Assembly (NCBI GenBank): GCA_018898235.1
Contig: JAHIJU010000143.1
Coordinates: 1 to 6,468 of the forward strand
Length of the DNA: 6,468 nt
Reading direction: 5' to 3'
Source of the DNA: Actinomycetota bacterium
GTDB lineage: Bacteria > Actinomycetota > Actinomycetes > Actinomycetales > Cellulomonadaceae
Part shown: positions 1 through 4,200 of the stretch, piece by piece
Layout: the number at the start of each line of letters is the position of its first letter
Position numbering within the stretch: the stretch's first letter is position 1
Position numbers and translations under genes: made by a program
Notes under the pieces: generated by a model
The model's database searches: none
What the model was told of the DNA's origin: nothing
Seen by the model: only the letters and a program-made list of their open reading frames with translations

Positions 1-252
1 CGGGGCGAGCGCCCGGCGCACCGGCGCGAGCGCACGACGCAGCGAGGTGAGCGCACGTCCCACGTCGGACCAGGTCCGCCCGGCGGTCAGCGCCGAGGCT
101 GCGAGCAGCTCACGGAACCCTGGGCGAGCGGCCCGCGCGGCGGCCTTCGGCGGGCGCGTGGCGGCCGGACGGCGCTCCCCGCCCGCGCGCCGTCGACCCC
201 GCGTCGCGCCCGCAGGCGCCGGCGGGTCGGCCTCCTCGACCAGCTGGCTCAT
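1..252 (-). CDS. Probable DUF58-family protein, N-terminal fragment (3' end outside window)
   Basis: An open frame of 84 codons starts with ATG at 252-250 and runs unbroken off the left edge. The visible part starts MSQLVEEADPP and becomes a basic Ala/Arg/Pro-rich tail (about residues 12-45), then a helical-looking segment with GFRELLAASALTAGRTW near residues 45-61 and repeated R-A-L-A-P near the edge. No membrane segment or DUF58 core is reached, so the family is not shown by sequence here. The call rests on context: the gene begins inside the stop of a MoxR ATPase (ATGA, 249-252), and MoxR genes are very often followed by DUF58 genes, whose products usually have an N-terminal disordered stretch, two membrane helices and a vWA-like DUF58 domain. 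An AGGAG lies 14 nt upstream (267-271), rather far for a standard ribosome site, so translation probably depends on coupling to moxR. No in-frame ATG or GTG lies in the stretch from the AGGAG to the chosen start. Confidence 0.72.
   Translation of the reverse strand, partial: MSQLVEEADPPAPAGATRGRRRAGGERRPAATRPPKAAARAARPGFRELLAASALTAGRTWSDVGRALTSLRRALAPVRRALAP
249..252 (-). promoter_or_regulatory. ATGA stop-start overlap coupling moxR and the downstream gene
   Basis: On the minus strand ATGA contains the start codon of the downstream gene (252-250) and the TGA stop of moxR (251-249). Such overlaps commonly support translational re-initiation and stoichiometric expression of partner proteins. 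The only purine-rich site nearby, AGGAG at 267-271, is 14 nt from the start, which is consistent with dependence on coupling. Confidence 0.85.
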
Positions 253-1223
253 GACGCGGGCACCCGCTCCTGGGGTGCGGCGACGTCTGCGGCCACGACC
301 TGCAGTACGGACTGTGCGGTGGCCCCGGCGAACTCGGCCTCCGGGTCGAGGATGAGGCGGTGCGTCCAGACCGGGGCGATGAGGTCCTTCACATCGTCGG
401 GGAGCACGAAGGTGCGTCCGTGGGCCGCGGCCCAGACCTTGGTGACCCGGGTCAGGGCGAGCGCGCCACGCACCGAGACGCCGAGCCGGGTCTGCGGTGC
501 GTGCCGGGTCTGCTCGGCCAACGCGCTGATGTAGTCCGCGATCGACGGGTCCACGTGCACGGTGGCGGCCAGGTCGGCCATCTCGGCCACCGCGCTGGTG
601 GTGATGAGCGCGGGCAGGTGCGCGGAGCGGTCCCGTTCGGCCGAGCCGAGCAGGATCTTGTTCGACGAGGCCCGGTCGGGGTAGCCGACCGAGGTGCGCA
701 TGAGGAACCGGTCGAGCTGGGCCTCGGGCAGCCGGTACGTGCCGGCCTGCTCGATCGGGTTCTGGGTCGCGATCACCATGAAGGGACGCCCGGCGTCGTA
801 CGGCACCCCGTCGACGGTGACCCGGGACTCCTCCATGACCTCCAGCAGCGCCGACTGCGTCTTCGGCGAGGCCCGGTTGATCTCGTCGGCCAGCACGATC
901 GAGGCGAACACCGGGCCCTTGCGGAAATCCCAGTCACCCTTGCGCTGGTCCCAGATGTTGACGCCGGTGACGTCCGAGGGCAGCAGGTCCGGGGTGAACT
1001 GGATCCGGTTGTGCGAGCCCTGCACGGTCGCCGCGATGGCCCGGGCCAGCGACGTCTTGCCGGTGCCCGGGGCGTCCTCCAGCAGCAGGTGCCCCTCGGC
1101 CAGCATGCAGGTGAGCGCGAGCCGGACCACGTCCGCCTTGCCGAGCACCGCCTGGCCGACATTGGCGACCAGCTTCTCGAACGTATCCGCGAACCAGGTC
1201 GCCTGGTCGGTGGTGATGGTCAT
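249..1223 (-). CDS. MoxR-type AAA+ ATPase
   Basis: Complete protein of 324 residues, normal for the MoxR family, a cytoplasmic AAA+ group thought to act as chaperones in the maturation or assembly of partner complexes, often with DUF58 or vWA proteins. Visible motifs in order: Walker A APGTGKT (51-57); Walker B with VLADEINRA (110-118); the adjacent SPKTQSALLEVMEE helix (119-132); sensor-1 ATQNP (152-156); YRLPEAQLDRF with the arginine-finger region (163-173); and a C-terminal helical lid containing LGVSVRGALAL, with the sensor-2-type arginine. All ATPase motifs look intact. The ATG at 1223 lies 28 bp after the stop of the giant surface-protein gene. The stop overlaps the next start by 4 bases. 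This arrangement suggests one operon. There is no Shine-Dalgarno at ordinary spacing: GAGAGA at 1239-1244 leaves 15 nt to the start, and a palindrome sits in between. The physiological client is unknown; the neighbours suggest an envelope or surface role. Confidence 0.97.
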   Translation of the reverse strand: MTITTDQATWFADTFEKLVANVGQAVLGKADVVRLALTCMLAEGHLLLEDAPGTGKTSLARAIAATVQGSHNRIQFTPDLLPSDVTGVNIWDQRKGDWDFRKGPVFASIVLADEINRASPKTQSALLEVMEESRVTVDGVPYDAGRPFMVIATQNPIEQAGTYRLPEAQLDRFLMRTSVGYPDRASSNKILLGSAERDRSAHLPALITTSAVAEMADLAATVHVDPSIADYISALAEQTRHAPQTRLGVSVRGALALTRVTKVWAAAHGRTFVLPDDVKDLIAPVWTHRLILDPEAEFAGATAQSVLQVVAADVAAPQERVPAS

Positions 1224-1251
1224 TGCGCGCGCATCCAGTCTCTCGACACGA
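1224..1251 (-). other. 28-bp gap between giant gene and moxR; weak or displaced ribosome site
   Basis: This is the only non-coding stretch in the window. Read on the minus strand it holds a purine run GAGAGA (1239-1244), 15 nt before the moxR ATG, and a perfect 10-bp palindrome TGCGCGCGCA (1224-1233) directly against the start codon. There is no T-tract and no stem with a loop, so it does not look like an intrinsic terminator. Read-through from the giant gene into moxR is expected. Confidence 0.6.
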
Positions 1252-4200
1252 TTACCAGTAGAGCTTCGAACTCACTACCATGCTGCGAATATCAACCCAG
1301 ACATTGGTCCGGGGGTAGCCGTAGTACTCCTTCGTATTGACGCTGCCAGAGCCGGAGAATGTGTAGGTGTCCGTATACCACACCCCGCCAGTTCCTTGGT
1401 CCGAATAGAAATCCACCGTGTAGGTCCCCGGCGTGAGGTTCGAATAGTCAATGATGATGAAATTGCACCCAGCTGTGCACCCAGCGATACTCGCGCCGTC
1501 ACCCTTGCGAATCGACGCGGACCTGGGTGCATCCGCACTTCGCCCCGAGGCACTCGCCTCCGCGCTGATCTGCCCCTCGGTGTCCACCGTCCGCGCCCGG
1601 ATGGAGTGCGTCTGCGAATGACCGTCGCCGGCCTGGGTGCTGCCGCTGGACGCGACGGACTGCCAGCTACCGCCGTCCACCGAGATCTCGACGTGGAAGT
1701 CGCGCCCGTTCCGACTTGGCGGCGACCAGCTCAGCGTCACGGTCGTGTCATTCCCTACGGCCCCGACACCCGGCTGTCCCGGCGGCCCGAACGGCGCGAC
1801 CGCATTCGAGTCCGTCGCCGGCCCCGCATAGGTGACGCCGTCCATCGCCGTCGAGGCCCGCACCCCGATGGTGTACGTCCCGTTGTTGCCGACGCCCGAA
1901 CGGATCACCTTGTCGCCGGGCATCGCGATCCACGCCCCGCCATTGACCTGATACTGGTAGGCAACCTCGCCCGTCTTCGCACCATTGCCCGAGGCCGCGC
2001 CATAGGTGAGCGTCACCGCGTTGTCCCCCGGCGCGGCGCTCAGCCCGCTCACGGCCCCGGGAGCCACGAAGGCCCGCCGCGCGGCCGATGCCGCGCTGGC
2101 CACCGACGTCCCCGCCTTGTTCGTCGCGGTGACCGTGAACGAGTAGTCCGACTCGGAGGTGTCGAGCGCGATCGCCTGCGTCGTCGTCCCGCCGGCCACC
2201 TTCACCGAGGACACCGCCGCCCCGCCGCGCAGCACGGTGACCGTGTAGGACGCGATGGCGTCGCCGTTGTCCTTCGGTGCGACCCACGCAACCTGGAGCT
2301 GTGCCTGGGCGCCCACCGGGTCGAGCCGGCTGGTGGTCGGCTGCGCCGGCGCGTCCGGCACCCCGGCGGGGATCTCGCTGGCCGAGTACCCGGACCAGTC
2401 GGAGGGGTCAGGCGCGCGGTTGATCGCCTGGATGCGCACCTGGTAGGGCACGCCGTTCTCCAGCCCCGTCCAGGTGTAGTTCGTCCCGGTCACCCCGGTC
2501 TTCTGCCCGACGCCGGAGGCCGGTGGCGGTGAGATCTCCAGGGTGTAGCTCTCCACCGGCGATCCCTCGTAGCCGGTCGGCGCAGCCCACGTGATGTCGA
2601 GCTGCTTGTCGCCGAACTTCAGCACCGGGACCCCGGGGGCGGTCGGCTTGGCGTCCGGCCGGGCCGAGGCGGACGACGGCGAAGGATCGGAGTCGCCGAC
2701 CTCGTTGGTCGCCACGACGCTGAACGTGTACTCGACGTTGTTGGTCAGGCCGTCGAGCGTGCAGGTCGTCGTGGGGCAGCTGAACGTCTGCCCGCCGGAG
2801 GACTTCACCATGTACCCCGTGATCGGCGCACCGTTGTTCGTCGGTGCCGCCCAGGTCAGCACCACGGTCTTGGAGCGGACCTCGGAGACCTGCGGGGTCG
2901 CCGGGGTGCCCGGGCGGCCCTGGACGGTGAGCTTGATGCGCCCGTCCACCTGCCGGTCGACGTCCTTGGTCGCGTCCTGCACCCGGTAGCGGACCACCAT
3001 CGTGCCGATGAAGTCCTTCGCGGGCGTCACCTCGACCTGCGTCCCGGACAACGTCGCGGTGCCCGTCCCGGTCTCCACCACCGGCGCGTCGACCAGGGTC
3101 AACTGGGTGTTCGGGAACGGGTTCTGGTCGTTGGCCAGGACATCGACCGTGACGGGCTTGCCCTGGTGCGCCTTGTCCACGACGTCGTCGTTGGCGACGG
3201 CAAACGGGCGGGTCGAGGCGACGACCGACAACGTGAGCGTGCCGTCGACCGGCGCCGTCGTGCCGTCCGAGACCGTGAGCTTGACGGTCGCCGTGGTGCC
3301 CTTGGGCACATCGACCCCGGCCGAGGCGGTCAGCTTCTGCCCGGACACCGAGACCTGCAACCCGGCGGGGGCCTGCCCGTCGAGGGTGTACTTCATCCTC
3401 GCCAGGTCGCCGTCGTCCGGGTCCGCCGTCAGGGCGACCAGGTCGACCGCCACCGGGTCCTCCCCAGGAGCGATCTGCACGGTCGACCCCGTGAACGTCG
3501 GCGGCTGGTTCGCCGGCGGGTTCACCGTGATCGGGATCGTCAGCACCGCGGTGTGCCCGTTCGGGTCGTCCGGCCCGGTGCCGTCGGTCACCTCGAAGGT
3601 GACGCCCGCGGCACCGAAGTAGCCCGTGGCGGAGGTGAACGCGAGGGTCGTCGCATCGACCAGCACCGGAGACCCGTCGCCGTGCAGCGCCGAGACCGAC
3701 GCCTTCGTTGTCACCCGGGGCGACTTGCCGGCGGCCACCTGGACGTAGTCGGCGAGCGAGAGCGTGAGCTTGGCCCCCGAGTCGACCGTGACCGGATCGG
3801 TGGACTTCAGCCGGGGGACCTCGTCGTGGGCGCCCGGCACCCACACGAACGCCGACCCGACCAGGCCGTCGACGTCGGTCACCGTGTAGAGGATCGCCCG
3901 GGCGGTATCGGCGACCGGCACCTGCACCGTGCCGTCAGCGGCCACCTGGACCCCCGCGACGGCCGAGGAGACCTTCAGGTCGGCAACGTTCCCGTCCGGG
4001 TCCTCGTCGTTGTCCAGCACCTTGACCGTGGCGGTGGTCTTGTCCGCGACCTGCGCGGCGGTCAGCAAGTCGTCGCGGGCGACAGGTGCCTGCAGCGGAG
4101 CGTTCGGGTCGACGGTCACGGTGAGGCTGCCCGTGACGGTCCCGGTCTTGGAGTCGGTGACCCCGTAGTAGACCGTGAGCACCTCGGCCTTGGCCGGCGT

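Noticed and set aside
47..355. A 102-codon plus-strand open frame at the left end.
   Set aside because: It is Arg/Ala/Pro-rich and antisense to the end of moxR and to the downstream gene; there is no sign of coding beyond GC-driven absence of stops.
1224..1233. The GC palindrome as an intrinsic terminator between the giant gene and moxR.
   Set aside because: It has no loop and no T-tract in the direction of transcription, and the stem would be only five base pairs.
360..1340. A 326-codon plus-strand open frame antisense to moxR.
   Set aside because: The product is a His/Arg/Gly-rich shadow with no domain pattern, and the minus-strand frame carries intact AAA+ motifs.
1255..1524. The odd C-terminal segment as a polymorphic toxin tip with an immunity gene behind it.
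   Set aside because: The segment is short, beta-rich and resembles a common surface-protein cap. No small immunity-like gene follows; moxR begins 28 bp later.
694..2532. A 612-codon open frame on the plus strand spanning moxR, the gap and the end of the giant gene.
   Set aside because: It is antisense to two well-supported genes, has Arg/Pro/Gly-rich low-complexity sequence and shows no recognisable domain. Long antisense frames are common in DNA of this GC content.
2408..3844. A 478-codon minus-strand open frame inside the giant gene in another frame.
   Set aside because: The sequence is Arg/Gly/His-rich without secondary-structure pattern, whereas the main frame has clear Ig-like and FN3 repeats over the same DNA.
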